DNA of 64,000 bases, from positions 7,513,096 to 7,577,095 of the forward strand of contig CM034100.1 of NCBI GenBank assembly GCA_019914945.1. The letters run 5' to 3'. Position 1 is the first letter of the stretch. The number at the start of each line of letters is the position of its first letter. The notes beneath the pieces are model-generated. The model did no database searches. It was not told the DNA's origin and worked only from the letters and a program-made list of their open reading frames with translations. The position numbers were made by a program, and so were the translations under genes. Source of the DNA: Typha latifolia. Taxonomy: Eukaryota; Streptophyta; Magnoliopsida; Poales; Typhaceae. Of the stretch, positions 1 through 15,000 are shown piece by piece.

Positions 1-3000
1 CATTTACTACTTTTAGTGAGTATGTACTCGGAGACTTTGAATCGCTTCCAAAACCATCATCCAGATCAGCAGAGACATTGATCATTATTTCTTGAGCTAC
101 ATATAAAGCCATCCCTGGTCAAGAGCCCAACCCTATGAATTAGTAACAAAACAATTTAAGTGCAAAGAGAGATACATGAGGAGAGAGATACGAGGAAAAT
201 AAAAATATCCGAGATACATAGCACGATGGAATATCCATAGATGCAAGGATTGTTGTGCCAGAGGCATGTCGTTCTTGGCTCAGCACATTACGTATTGTTG
301 GCACATGCCATGCCAAACCGGCGTGTGCGAACTAGATAACTTTGGCATGCCCAAAGAAAAATCTATAAACCTCTATAGGCCTTAAAATAGGTTTTAGGGG
401 CTAATTTAATGTCCTTAAGCACTAAACACATAAAATTAGATTCTAGTCTCATAAATTTTCCCATTTTAGGGCAAATAACTTTGTGAAAACTAAAAAGTTC
501 CTTTGATTTCTAAATTTGAAGTGTAATTTGTATCGGTCAAGCACTAAAAATCAATCAAAAGATATGGAAAAGACTCCAAATTGGGTTTGTTTAAAGAATA
601 TGTTTTATTTTAGCAGCATGAGTAGACATGGGTGGACAGCCATAATAGAGTATCAATGTTGCTACTTTGCCTGATCCATATCTATTCATACCAATTGGCA
701 TGATGACATAATAGAGGATAAAGGAAATTGCCGTATTCATATACAAGAATGTGAATTGAAGGACAAATATACAAAATTACAGACTTTCTGAAGCACCATA
801 ACAATAGTCCTGAACAACGATTTAGAGTGAAATGACAATGTCCTCTAAATTTGGCAAAATTAGAGGCACAGGCTATAATTGGAAAACATAACTATGGTGA
901 CCAGAGGTTCAGGTGGTTGACAAGAATAATAGAATCTATTTTTAATGTAGGAAGTCCATTAGAACTTTCTAAGATTTCATTCAAAAAAGTGTGCATTGCT
1001 TAGCTACAATTCATATCATTCCATATCTGGCTTGAGAAAGCACGGCTACCAAGGATGCATTTCAAGCATGAAGTCAGCTATCACACCAACATTTTAAGCA
1101 AACTATGGTAACATCTAATGCCAACAAATGGCACGGAATATTGTCTTGTACTTCTTTATTTCCTCATTTCTTCTCTTTTTTCTTTCCTTTTCCTTTTTTT
1201 CTTTTTGGCATAATCGATAGCATCCTTGAATTACACTTTTCCATGTCACTAATGACAACAAGACGCTAGCAATCTAAATGTTTAGCTGGGTAATAATTTC
1301 CTTTAGAGCGTGTTTGGTTGATAAAAAATGGCAAAATAAAGTGGTAAAAGTTTCTAGTGAAGTCACTTCTAGTAAATCACCATGACTTACAATGTTTGAT
1401 AAAAATTGAAAGATTTTGATGAAAGTGAATAATTGTAATAATTAATGATGACATACAAAAAAAATAAAAATGTGAAAAGTCACTCTCCCGTGTTTACAAG
1501 ATGAAGTGAAATGAGCCATCAGTGGACATGTTTAGTTGCAAAGAAGGGACGGGAAGTGGATAGTTTCAAAAATTACCCCACTTTCTATTGTTTAACAGCA
1601 AGAAGTGGGTAAGGAAGTGATTTTTCTAACTTTCCCTAAATTAACGGACTTCTATAATTTTAGCCAAATCTAGTTTCTCTCTTGAGCAGGGGAGTCACAC
1701 TTCCTAACTCTAATTCCCTGATCATTAAGTTCCCCATCTTAAGCCACCACTTTCCTAATTTATAATCTCTTCATCTTCCTCTTCAAGAATAAAATCCATC
1801 AAAAAAGATAGGAAAGAATCATACTACTGTTAATTGCAAGTAATATTTGACTAAAATTTTATTTTAATTAGCTATCATCATTAAAAAAAATTTAAATAGA
1901 ATCATGGTACTTCTGACATTTTTTAAAGTAACTTTTTTTTCTTTTATTACTTGACATGTATTACTCATCATTTTAGATGTATAAACACTTTTCCTAAAAT
2001 ATTTTAGATCCACAAAGGTGCACCCTAATCATTGTCCTTTTTCTTTCTACAAATAATGATGATTCTAATGTCAGATCCAAGATTCCAAGTATCCGAATCG
2101 GGATCGAAATCGGGCGTCTGAAAAAACGATACGTATCGGTCGTATCGGCAGTATCGGCCTGTATTTTAAAATAATTTTTAAAATACAGAAAAATTCTTAA
2201 TTTTTTAGAAAAATAATAAGATATAAATAAAAATTATTCATATATAAAGTCTAAAAACTAAAAAATAAATATTATGTTCTCAATTTCTATTTCTCTCCCT
2301 TTCTACTACTCACTCTCTCTCCCACACAAATTAAAAATAATTCTTACTCTCCCATTAATTCTCTCTCACTCTCTCTTATCAAACTCTATCTCTCTAACTC
2401 TCTCTTATCAAACTCTCTCCCTAATTAACTCTCTCTTCCACTAACTCTCTCTCTCCTACTAACTCTCTCCCTTTAAAAAACCCTCCCTCTCCCTCACCGA
2501 CTACCATCTCTTTCCCTCTTTAACATAGTTTTTTAATTTTTATTTTTTTCTCCGCGTCTCTCTTCTCTTCCCCCTCTCTTCTTCCCTCTCCCTCTTACTG
2601 CTGCAACCCACAAACTCTCTTTCTCCCTCTCTCTCTCTCTCTCCCTCTCTTTTTCCCTCTCTTTCCCTCTCTCTTGCTCCATCTCTTTCTCTCTTTCCCT
2701 CTCTCTTTCTCTCTCTTTCTCTCTCTTTCCCTCTCTCTCTTCCCCCCTCTCTTTCCCTCTCTTGCTCCCTCTCTTTCTCTCTCTCTTTCCCCTTTCTTTC
2801 TCTCTTACCCATGCTCGTCTCGAGCGGGATCGGCCAATACGGTCAATCCCGACCCGAAACAAATCGGGTATCGGTCAATCCGTCCGATACCCAACCAAAA
2901 CCAATCAATAGATTGGTTTCGGCCCGAGATCGGGATCGGCCCCGATCCCTATCTGTTTCGACCGATCCTACTTCGGATCGGCCAAAACTAGGAACCATGG

Positions 3001-6000
3001 TCAGATCTACATTTTCCTAAAGAACTTTTTATTTCTAAAGTACATTTACTTGTCATTTTCTCTCAAGTACTTCATATTTACATTTAGCCCAAAATCATTG
3101 TCCTTTTTCCTTTTATTCGAATCATCATTTTTAGTTTTAAGATATTTTCTCATTAATATCTCCTTACTTTCAATTTTCTTGTTTTCAAACTAAACACCAA
3201 AAAGTGAGAAAGTCTACTTTCAGTTTTTACTGCCCTCAACCAAACAATAAAAAGTAAGAAACTCTAAGTTTCAATCTTACACTTTTTGGTCTCACCAAAC
3301 AATAGAAAGTGGTAAGTTTTTGTTGGGAAGTAAGTTCCCTAAGAACTTCTACTTCTTGAGACCACTTTACTTCCCCCACTTCTTGACAACCAAACATGAC
3401 CTTTAAGAAAGTGATGAAATTCAATTACTACATTTTTTTCATCCAAACACTTAAAAGTGATAGATTACTATAAAATTTTCACTTTCTTTTTCTACTTCCC
3501 AGCAACTAAACACATTTTAAAGATAAATAAGAAAAATAAGACAAATAGGAAAAAGAATAACCTACCAACACCCATTGAGATCAGCAATAACTGAACGACA
3601 GAATAGACTTTAACCCTCAGGGAGGGCAATTTAGCTCTCTTAAAGTATTCTCTTAGGAGTTGCACAACATTAGCAGCATGAGGTAAGAGTTGGCTGCAGG
3701 AAAATGAGAAACATAATGAGAATATGCTTAAGTATGTCAAACTATACTACACACTACACAACTACATAATCAAGATTAAACCAAAGTTGACAAGAAGGTT
3801 AGGATTGATAGGTCAACATAAACTGTTCAACACAACATCAAAATACGAAGTCCCAAAATACTTTTGGAGAAAGAGTAGGTACAAAAAGACTATTCAATAT
3901 GAATAACTCAAATAATCAATAAGCAGACCTTCACAAAAAGAAAATATGAAGGAGAGAAAACTAGTTCTACAGTATCATGGAAAGAAGAAGATAAGTATGT
4001 CAACATAGAATCACAGTGTTTGGTCCCACTAGAAGATTAATCATCTCACCTCTTCAACCCTTTAATAATTGCAATCAAAAGATCCAAGCAGTCCATATGA
4101 AATGAAGGAAGTACTGAACAGAGAAGTTCTTGATGCATGGAGGTTGTGAAAGGCAATAGGGCTGTGTGCAAGGAACCATCTAACAAGAGGACCCTTCCTA
4201 CCAAAGCAAGCAAAGGGCGAACAGGAACAGTTACCTATTGGCCAATAGACATGTAAAAGTTAAATTAGTAGCATCCAGAAGACCAAAGACCAATAATAGG
4301 TATTCTGTAGGTATCCACAATATTTCAATAAAGTATACGATTGGACAATCTCTGACATAAAATAAAATAGATAAATGACCAACCTGAACAGGGTAAGGGT
4401 TTGTCAGCATATCACAACAGCAATAAATAAGAGTAGACACCATTGGGACAACAGACCCATGAAGGCTTCTGGTTGCATGGTCAGGTTCTTCTCCATACCT
4501 TAACTGACCTCCAAATAGTGGAGGGGGGTCTTTTCCTGGGGGAACTAATAACTTCATAACCTCAGAACGTTTATTTTCTGCAGTGCACAAGTGTTACTAA
4601 CTGTTAAACCCCAAGAAGACTAGAAGAAGAGAGAATATTGAATACACCAAAATTTATCCAGCATGATTACCTTCCTCTAGTCCCTCGAAAGCATCATTAA
4701 GAAGCATAACTATAAATATCAGTATCTTTTGCATCATCAAGGACCAACTATCTTCATCACCTCTCACCTGAGGTAGTAGTGCCAAACTTCTGGCAAATTT
4801 CTGAAGCAATAACAGAATATACCATCATTCTCTTTAAAAAATAATATGCTAACAAAGAAAGATGGAGATGAGCACATAGCCAAGAGCTTGTCTGCTTCAT
4901 ATTTCAATCAACAAATAAATAAGAGTGGTGCTCAAGTTAAAGGAATCTCTTCACCTTACCTTTGATATATGCACATTGCATTTTGTGTACATAACTTTTG
5001 ATGAAAGACCAAATTCAACCTGCCATGTATTTATATTGAGTTAGCGTCTCATTTTAGTCTTAAATAAAGTCAAAGGTTAACAAAATTTGTAATATTTATC
5101 ATTTTCACATGAACATCCAGATCAAATTATTAAATACTATGAAAGGTCAGATAAATCACCAATTCCACTGCATGGCTATTGAAAATATTGAAGAAGTATT
5201 AGCTGTTCCCCATTTTTCTTTATTTTAAAACTCAAGTACTTCAAATAAGTATCTGATATGCGTCTTTGAAATACATGACAACTATTTTATCTGCTACCAA
5301 CACTGACACACAGAACATGAAAATATCCATGCTTCCTGATTTGCAGGGTTATATTTGCCCCAGTATCTTCATGAGAAGATATAGAAAGAAAATGCAGAAT
5401 TAATCATCTGTGGCCATTATGATCTTAAACATCTTGAGGGCGATTGAATAGAGAACAAAGGCCAAAGAAGGTATTGAATCCTAAAGTTCTTGCCATTGGT
5501 ATACTTCTACTTAAGTTTAACTAGCAAAGTAAAGCAAGAAAGACAGGACCTTACCTGATTATATTTTCCAGGTTATGTTAGTACACAGGCAGATATTATC
5601 TTAATTCTACTTAGTTTAAAATTTTATAACTTATATGTTGCTTCTAAGATGCATTTACACTTTTTAACATTTAATGACTCTTGCTCATCTGAAGATTCCA
5701 CCTCACAGACAACTCAATACCATGACATTTGCAGTCAACAAAGTTAAAATTGCATTAAGATTCTTGAGAAAAGTTCAATCAAAGAGGATAAAATAAAATA
5801 TTTTTTAAAATCTGAGGGTTGTAGCACTTTTCTTTTGTAAATGTCAATCACATAAAAGTGCACAAAATATTGCAACAGAATGCATTAAAAAAAGACAGAC
5901 AAATGAAATGGTAGAGTTACTTTCAGCAAGAACAAAATGAGGGCCGAAAAGCAATCTCACATTGTCATAGTACCGATTGATAGATGATGGATAAAATTTC

Positions 6001-9000
6001 ATAAGCACACATAATAAATCAACTGCTCCTTCCTGGATGGATAAACAATAAGATTCTTAAAGTTGTAGTCAGTAACAACCAGGAAGCAACATAAAGAAAG
6101 TTTCTTGAGAAACGAAACAAACCCATATAGCCACTTGACCATTCTCATTTAGCAACTGGAGCACTGGTTGGACAAGCCTCCCAGCAAGAGACGTCGTATC
6201 TTTCTTCAAATACAAAAGACCAGCCAACCTGATCACAAGAAAGAATACCTGGGAATATAATATTTAAAAAAATAAGCATAAAAAAGTAGCACCATCAATT
6301 TATCATTCCCTGTAGAAATATTGCATTAGAATATGGTACTGATATGGCAGCTAAAATTTGGCATAATACAGTGGTGTAATGTATGTACTGTGTGTAATAA
6401 CCCAAATAAAAATAAATAAATAAATAAATAGTAATAATAATAGCAATAAATAATCATAATAATAATAATAATATATCAATTAAATTAAATGTATTAAAAA
6501 AATAGACAAAAAGAAAAAGAAAGAAAAGAAAATAATAATAATAATAATGAATTAAATTAGTGTTGCATGGCACGAGCTCATGCCATGCAGGTTGTGGGCG
6601 CGCAATGATCGCGCCCACAATCGCCGGCCCGGCCAACAAGGCCGGGCCAGCTGGCTGCGGCGGCGCCGGGGCCGCCGCAGCCATCGCCTCTCTCTCTCTC
6701 CCTCTAAATTTCTCTTCCTCCATTTCTCTCTCTTATGGTCTTACGCACTCTATCTCTCTCTCTCTTGCCGACACCGGGCCTACTGCCGCCGGACCCCCCC
6801 CCCCCTCACCGTCTCTCTCTAGGACTCTCGTTCTCTCTCCCAATCACCTCTCTCTCTCTCTTTCGGTCTTACTCACTCACTCTCTCTCTCTCTTGCCAAC
6901 GCCGGCCTACCGCCGCCGCAACTCCCCTCACCGTCTCTCTCTATAACTCTCTCTCTCTCTCTCTCTCTCTAAGACTCTTGTTCTCTCTCTCTCTCTCTCC
7001 CAATCACCTCTCTCTCTCTCGAGCTCTCTCTTTCTCTTATTCTCTTATCGACGCCAGCCTACCACTGTCGTCGCCGCCGCCGAAGTGAGCCTCCGTCCCT
7101 TCCCTTCTCTTCTTTTTCTTCTTTTTCTTTTCCTCTACTTCTTCCTCCCGTAATTTTACCTCTTCTCCAGCAACACCTATCTAAATTACTTATTTTATTT
7201 AATTAATCTAAATAAGTTTTTTAAGATATTTAAAATTTTTCAAGAGTATATATATATATATTTAATAACATGGTTATTAGATAAGTGTGATTAGTGTAAT
7301 TCAGTTAATTATAATTATAGATATTTGTATATAAATATACCTTTAACTTCATATATTTTTATTATATATATATACAACTTATTATACATTATTATGCATG
7401 TAATAGAATAGTAGGCTTACTTAATGTTTATATTATATGATTAAGTAAAGATTATTTTATATGCAATTCTTAATTGGTTTAGTAAGAGTAGTAGTCACAA
7501 AATAATTAAAGTATAATTATATAATATATGTACTTGTATTTTAAATTGTATTATTGTATATGTAGCTCTTTTATTTTTTTTGTTATCAAAAGAGATTAAC
7601 TATTATATACTTAATATATAATTAGCAAACTAAGATTTTATAAATAAATCTAAAATTAGAATATTAACATATTAATATTATTACAATTAAATATATGATA
7701 TAAATCAAATCATTTAATAAGAACAAAGAAGAAATTCTAAACCTAATAAATCATCATATGTTACACAAATAAATCTTAATTGGATAAATAACTAACTTTA
7801 TATTTACCTAAACATTTTCAGATCTGAAACCCCTTATTTGAGACTCTATAGACCCAACTGGTGATGAGTTGGCACTCGATTGACAGATGTGAGGGATACG
7901 TGGTTTGTGTTTTCTGATCAAACTATGAGTAATCTTATCCCCTACACGTCTTTCTCAAATTATGATATATTATATATTATGTACATGCATGTTTTAGCCT
8001 CTAGTATGATTATATGACCTTATCTAGAGATGATTTCAATCAAGCATATTATATCATGCATTTGATTAGATTGATCTGTGATATGAGTATGCTGGTGATA
8101 TATAGAGATGATTGGAGATAATTATACTGTTATAATTTTATGTCCAGTTGATCTGTAGCATGAGTATGCATGTGTTGACTAAATGGTTGGAGGCTACATT
8201 GCATCATTTTTATCTTGATTCTTGTTCCATCTAAATTCCTGTTATGCATTGACTTGTTATCGTACTAGTTATATACATATGATATGTCATTTAGAACGAC
8301 AACATAAAATGTGATTGATAGGATAGTTGATAGAAAGCATGAGGATACCCGAGTGGGCCCGAGGGCTAGGACGCGCTTGGTGAATGATTGATCACTCGAC
8401 ATAGTCGCAATCCTGTGACCTTACGTCTGAGGTCGTTAGTCTGTGTGACCAGCAGACATTCGGACACATGTCGTTTGCTAGGGCATATATGGCGAGTTAT
8501 CCTCATGAGGTTTCTATCAGCTAGAAGGGTGCCCATTTTGGATGGATGTTGACACTCTAGCGGGTGGTAAGATATGATTATATTTGAGATACTACTTGCG
8601 GGTGGTAGAGTATGCTCTGAGTACTAGGTGTTGACTATATACAGTGGTCTAGTATGATGATGACATATAGAGCTGACATTGATGACTGAGATATTGAAAA
8701 ATGTATATGATTTTATTATCATCTAATTACCTAATTATCGAGTGATCAATATACATCATATATGGTTGCATTTGGTATAATAGCATGGTCATAGTCGGCA
8801 TGCATCATGTGTCATATTTGAGAGAGAGTTATGATGATAGTATGACATAGTGATCTGTTTATTTATTGTCGAGGATTATATACTTTTATCAGTTATGATA
8901 TGTTATCTACTTGTCATTTATATATTATTGAGGGTACATTCATATACTCATTCATGACATGATGCTCTTTCTGATTCATATTATCCAGTACATGATTTAC

Positions 9001-12000
9001 TCTCTGTTTAGTATCACTGATTCGAGATAAGGTTTATTCACTGTGCCTTTTGCTCATGACTCTTTTTATTTCTTTTTTAACCCTCTCAGATATGTGTACA
9101 TGATAGCGACTTGAGATATCTTGAGGAGATATTTTAAAGCGATAATGAAGTGAGCTATAAATGCGAGACGGTATAGATGATAGTTTATATAAAAATTGAG
9201 TTGTACCAGTATTTGATATTTGTACTCCTTTGTATTAGACGATTTGTATAATATAGGTCAAATCATAGTGTTCTCTTGTATTAATTATTTTAGTTGTATC
9301 TTGATGGTTTGTCGTGGCTTGTGTAGGTCATGCCAGATTATATAACTGTCTAATATGGTTGTTGTGGACTTGGGCATTCATATGCTAACAGGTTTATTTG
9401 GTTGATAGTATGATTGACCTCTGAGATGGATTATGTTGAGTGTGGATTTATTTGGTAATAGATTATGTGAACATGGATATGTTAACATATTTTATTTGAT
9501 GACGTCATGATTATATGTGCACAGGAGTATATCTGTGCGTGATGGGCCCTGCCCATCCTGCCGCGTGAGCCCCGCATACCATGTGAGCATGTGAGCGTGC
9601 ACGTGCCTATACCGGGCGGGGGCATTACACTGTGACTGCCTTACGTGATTGGTACAACCTAAACAATGTACCAAACAAACCATTGCTGCCAAAATTTCTT
9701 GTCTAATGGAATTCCAATAGCATTAATTTCATATAGATCTTCAAAAAATTTGGGTGACAAACACCAACGTGGTACATAATCTTGTCTAGAAATGAACATG
9801 TTAGTAACAAACTGAAAGAAGAGGAAATAATAAGTTAAGAAATAAGTCTAAGAACTGAAAAGATATCAATGTTTTGTCTTTTAAGGAAGACAGAAATTTT
9901 CCGAAAGTGACAAAAACTGAAAATTCATGCTGAAAAGGAGTGGCTCATTAACAAGGAGCCAATATCATACAACTATAAGAGTATGTTTCGATATCTACAA
10001 CTTCTTGGTTGTACATGCAAAATATAGAATATGTTCAATCATGAAATACGCCAAACTATTGACTGAAAACTAGTCAAACAAAACATACATAAGGTTAAAC
10101 AATTATGAATACCAAGAACCATCAGACTGATATGCATTAGTTTGCCAATTTATACAATTCATATATATCTAAATTATTTTCAGAATTAAAAGCATGAGTT
10201 TACTTAATATAGACAAATCACTCTAATCATCTCATCATTAATAGTATCTTGTCTCACAATATTAGAGAAAGTTATGCTCTGTTGCCACCTAAGTTGGAAA
10301 TCCCCTGCATACTGTATGTTAACTTAGTTCAACCCAAAAATCAGGAAAAGGATTGGTATAAGGTGCAGGATTGAATCAGCATTTTCATAAGTTAAATAAA
10401 TTTGTTAATTAGCACATATTAGAGCATCTCCAATGCTTGCTCCATATTTGGAGCCTTTGGGCTCCAAATATGGAGCCAAAAATGGAGCAAGAGCCGGTGC
10501 ACTCCAATGCACCGGGCTCCATATATATTATAATAATAATATGATATATATTATTATATTAACTATTTTAAATTGCTTAATAGATCATCTTAGCATTATT
10601 ATTTTTTATTAAAAAATATATGGTTAGAAAACTCTCATCGAGATCTTTAAAATAAGATAATATTCAATAGTTTTAGAATTAATTTTAAATTACTAATTTT
10701 TTAATTAATCGCATCGAAATAATTTAATATTAGACTCATTTTTATAAATAATAAAAAAATTAAAATTAAAATTAATTCAAAAATAATTTAATATTAGACT
10801 CATTTTAAAGGTCTCAATGAGACCTTTCTAATGGTATTATTTTTATTAAAAATCGATTAGTAAAACTAATTATATACTCAGTTTAACTAACTAAATTATT
10901 TAACAAAGGATACAAATGGAATTAAAATTATTGAATATAACACTTATTGGGCAATTTTGGCATTTTCAAAAAGTTGATATGACAAATGGAGCCCGGCTCC
11001 ATTTTCACGGTGGGGCTCCAAATTTGGAGCCCCACTATTCATGGCTCCAAATTTTTAGCCCCATTTAAAGCTCGGTTGGAGCTCCACCGGGCTCCAAATT
11101 TGGAGTTTTGGAGCCCGGTTGGAGATGCTCATAAAAGAATATCGAAGAGGGTTCTGGCAGATGGCTCAACCACACAACTATTATTGTGAGCATTAATTTA
11201 ATATTGAGAAATATTATTTCTAGTACAGAAAAATCTTTAATGTACCATATTCAACAAACCTTGTGAAAAGATCAGCAAAGGAAGCACAAGAAGCCACTTT
11301 TACATAATAGGTACTGGATGGCAGCTGCTAATAGAAAACAAATTATCGTTAATACAAGGCACCTCAAATATTGCACAACACTATTTGCAATATAATAAAA
11401 AGATTTCAGCAAGAATATTGCATCATGGATCAAATATACTGATATATAGATGTCAAAACATGTCAAATTTTCTAGATAAGATGGACAGTATGGTGGCATC
11501 TCTCTGTTAATCTTCTAAATCCTGTATCAAAGTTAATGCTGAAGCATGAAGTAGCACAGCTCATCCAAGCTGCTATTCTATTGAGAATCCAGTGTTTTAA
11601 ACGGCATTCATGATGGCTGCCAGCTCACGCTGCATATGGTATATGCAAACCAAGAATGTGGTTGGGCCACATATGGACCGTATTGTCAGTCCTCTGTGAG
11701 AATGGTGCCTCCTTTAGCCGAGTTAAATTGAAGGAGACTATTACCTTTCATTTCTTATCAAATCTAGAAGGTTCTCTTTGTGAAAAGAGTTAGTTTGCCT
11801 GCCCATGTAATGATCTATATCAGGAAATCATATTGCATTGGTCAATTACTTATGATTTATAGATTAAATGCTTATTTATCTTACATCTTAGTAAATATTA
11901 GACTGTTTGTTATGAATTTTTACTTCCTCAATTAAGAAAATGCAAGTACATAAGTACACCGATATATATGTGTAGACATAAATATTTACATGTATACATA

Positions 12001-15000
12001 GTTATTAGAATCAGACCAAACTAGGTGATTGGACTAATAAACGAGTGAATCATGCCCATTCCACTATAAAACTGGAAAAGGAGTCGACCCAGTAAAACCC
12101 AAAGCTTTAATCGATGCCCTAGTGACCGAGCATTGTTGAACCAATGAGTTCAGAATTTATACAAAAGTACCTAACAGTCCTAACATTTAATTATTATTTA
12201 CCCTAAGGGTAATTTAGTCCTAAAATTAAACAAAATTGTAAATATTCTATCTTAGATGATAATAGAGAATAGCAATCAACACAGTGAATTTGATTCTTAT
12301 CATAGAGATGAGCAAGATAATCTTAGTAGAATTAGAGTGGAGAATGTAAATGTATTAAAAGCTTTTGGGAATACATTTAACCATGGTCCCAAAATCAGCC
12401 AATCTCTAGTTGGATCGACCATGACCAATTTCGATCCTGACTAGAAACCAATCTAGTGATTAGTTTTGATCAGGATCGGCTAGTTTTGGCCGTATCGACT
12501 GATTTGTCTCGACCGTATTGGCCGATCTATCACGACCGTATTGGCCAATCTGTCGTGACCGTATTGGTTGATCTGTCTTGATCATATTAGCCAAAACTAT
12601 TTTTTTTTAATTCAAGTTGAATCTAAAATATATCTATCCTAAGAGGCATGAGTAATCGATATCATTAGTTGCCTTCTTTTCAAGTTTTCAACTTTTATCA
12701 TATCTCTCACACACACTCTCCTACCTCTCACACTTTACCAAGTTCATCCGATGACCAATCCAGTGAGCCCTCTAGCTACTCTGCACTCTAATAAACTCAA
12801 GTGAGCATTTTCTTTTCTTTTCTTTTCTTTTCTCTTTTCTCTCTCATCCACTCTTTAACTCCTCTATTTTTACTATTGTAGAACAACAATGAGAAAGCAA
12901 TCTCCCTCTTCACTGTTGTTCTGCAATAATAATTTACAAATATACAAATTTGTCAATTTCAAATCGAAATTCATTATGGTTTTGAGTGTGTTTTTTTTTT
13001 AATTTTTAGGCTTCATATTGATAAATTTTTATTTTTTATTTTTAATATTTTTCTAAATTTAAAAAATTCTTGTGCTTTTTTAAATTTATTTAGAATTTTA
13101 AGTAATTAAAAATAATCCAATCCGATACGACGACTAAACATGATCATCGTGCTGGCCAGGTCGAGTTTAGGTTGAGCATTTCGAGCCAACCGGGCTTAAG
13201 TATTTGTTTACAGCCCAACCCACTAATCACTCAGGCTAAGCCAAATCCAGGTCGGGCTAGAATAGTCTAGCTAGTTACCGCCTGTCAACTCGTAAGAGAT
13301 CGAGCGAGCTAGCCAGGCCGACTCGACCTAACCCACCTTTTAGCTATTCTTAGAAATTTTTTACCTGTTAGCTTTTTTAAAAAAAAAAATATTTATGTTC
13401 CTCCATTTAAAAATATAATAATAAATTAAAAAATTTTAAAGGTGTGCTTAAAAAACTTGTAAAACGGTACGACCAAACCAAAATTTTCATTGGTTTTCAC
13501 TATAGCAAAACGGGCAGGCCAAACGAGCAGACTTCCGGGCCGAATCGGGCGAGCAAAGGATAGCCCGTGCTGCCCATGGGTAGTTCGGGCTCAGGCCAAG
13601 CCGGGCCTAAACCAGGTCTGGGCCGGGCTTAGCCTGGTCCAAACTGGGCTGGGTCGAGCTAGGCATGGGCGGGCTGGGCCGTTTGATTAAGTCTAATGAC
13701 GGCTGATACGATTGATACATATCGTTTTTTCTATCAGTCGATCTCAATTCTGATATCAAGTTTTTGATGAGATAGATAATAGCAACCAAATTACCTATTT
13801 AGAGATTTGCACGAATTGGATTAAATGGAATAGGAGCACTCAATAAGTTAACCGAATGATAGTTGATAGATCTAATATGATATAGTTCTATTATAAGCCA
13901 TAGCCTTCGAGACAGCTAAATTCTACTATGTTTTGAAATTTTGTGAACATCAATTTTATCAAATGAAGTAGCCTTTATCTCATTTCTTGTTAACAACTAC
14001 AATTATGTGTGGAATATGTTTAGTTAGTAACATACTATTGTTTTATTATTCAGAAATTGATTGATATGTAGCTTGCTTTTGATGTATTTATACATGTAAG
14101 GATTAGTCAAAAAAAGGTTAAACAATAGAAGACCTATGATTATATTACTTTTATAGATACTTTTTGGGTTTTTAGAATTAGTTAGAACTATGTATACATT
14201 TTTTAAATATTAAATTATTTTAGATAAATCGATAGTCCAATTGGGTAACCCATGGGTTGAAGCTTTAAGACACAAGCTCTTACCGAGTCAAATGTCCAAT
14301 TTGATTATGATAAATATGCATGTATGAGCTATGTATCCTAAGCATATTCCATCCTTACTTTCAACATCTATCGTATGGTGTTCTATATTGTGTTGCAACC
14401 ATTATCCCTTATCTATATCTGTATCCATACTTCGTAGCAGTTGACGTACCAAGAAAGAATGTTAGTGATGTTTAGTCTCTAGCTCCTGGATAAGAATGGT
14501 CTACTCTCAAGATCCCAAAGTCCGCAGCTAAGGGAATCCCTAATCTTTCCTCCCATTGGAGAAGCGTAAGAAGTATAGCCCCTTGGAACTATATTTATAG
14601 TCATGATCATAGAAGAAAGTTAAGAAGAGAATGCATGCCCCTAAATCTCCCTTTCTAAGGACAATTTACCTGAAGATTAATACTTTTGATGTAGTGGAGT
14701 CAAGGGAGTGCCCTAAAAATATAAGTTGACCTTTTAGCATATAGGGCTACATATAACAAAAATACCAGTTCTCTAGTGTTTATAAAAGGGGGATTATAAA
14801 AAGTAACAGATGATATGCACCTTAAAGAACTTAAACCTCCATGAGGCAGTAAGGAACCAAATATTCAACATCATATAATTCATACAAGCATTCTTCTTGT
14901 GGTTTTGGAAAAAAAAGATTACAACAGAAGCCAATGGGAGATGCCTCTAAGAAGCATTCATTCTTCCCAGAACAGGGAGATAACTATATAGCATAGATAG

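Larger units (their letters stand above)
1306..3400. mobile_element. MITE-like element with TGTTTGGTTG termini in PELP1 intron 10
   Basis: The left end GAGCGTGTTTGGTTG and the inverse of the right end (GTCATGTTTGGTTG) share the core TGTTTGGTTG. Both ends are flanked by CTTTA, a likely 5-bp target duplication (1301-1305 and 3401-3405). The interior is AT-rich with no coding capacity and contains several related GTTTGGTT/GTTTAGTTG and AAAGTGG motifs, suggesting layered copies of one family. Related motifs continue to about 3,520. About 920 bp of the length is a nested hAT-type element. The superfamily is uncertain (PIF/Harbinger-like or hAT-like). Confidence 0.55.
12380..13765. mobile_element. 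Degenerate hAT-like element in PELP1 intron 2
   Basis: The left end (CCATGGTCCCAAAATCAGCC) resembles the inverted right end of the 2,078-2,999 element. Both ends hold clusters of ATCGG/CCGAT and CGTATTGGCC words. The boundaries are approximate and no target duplication was found. It was later interrupted by another hAT derivative at 13,135-13,695. No transposase was recognised. Confidence 0.4.

Noticed and set aside
2533..3020. Arginine/glutamate-rich and serine/leucine-rich open frames around 2.5-3.0 kb
   Set aside because: They are translations of a CT/GA-rich tract and hAT subterminal repeats, with no domain.
6454..7088. Open frames in the first part of the solo LTR
   Set aside because: Driven by low-complexity CT and GCC runs and not conserved in the sister LTRs.
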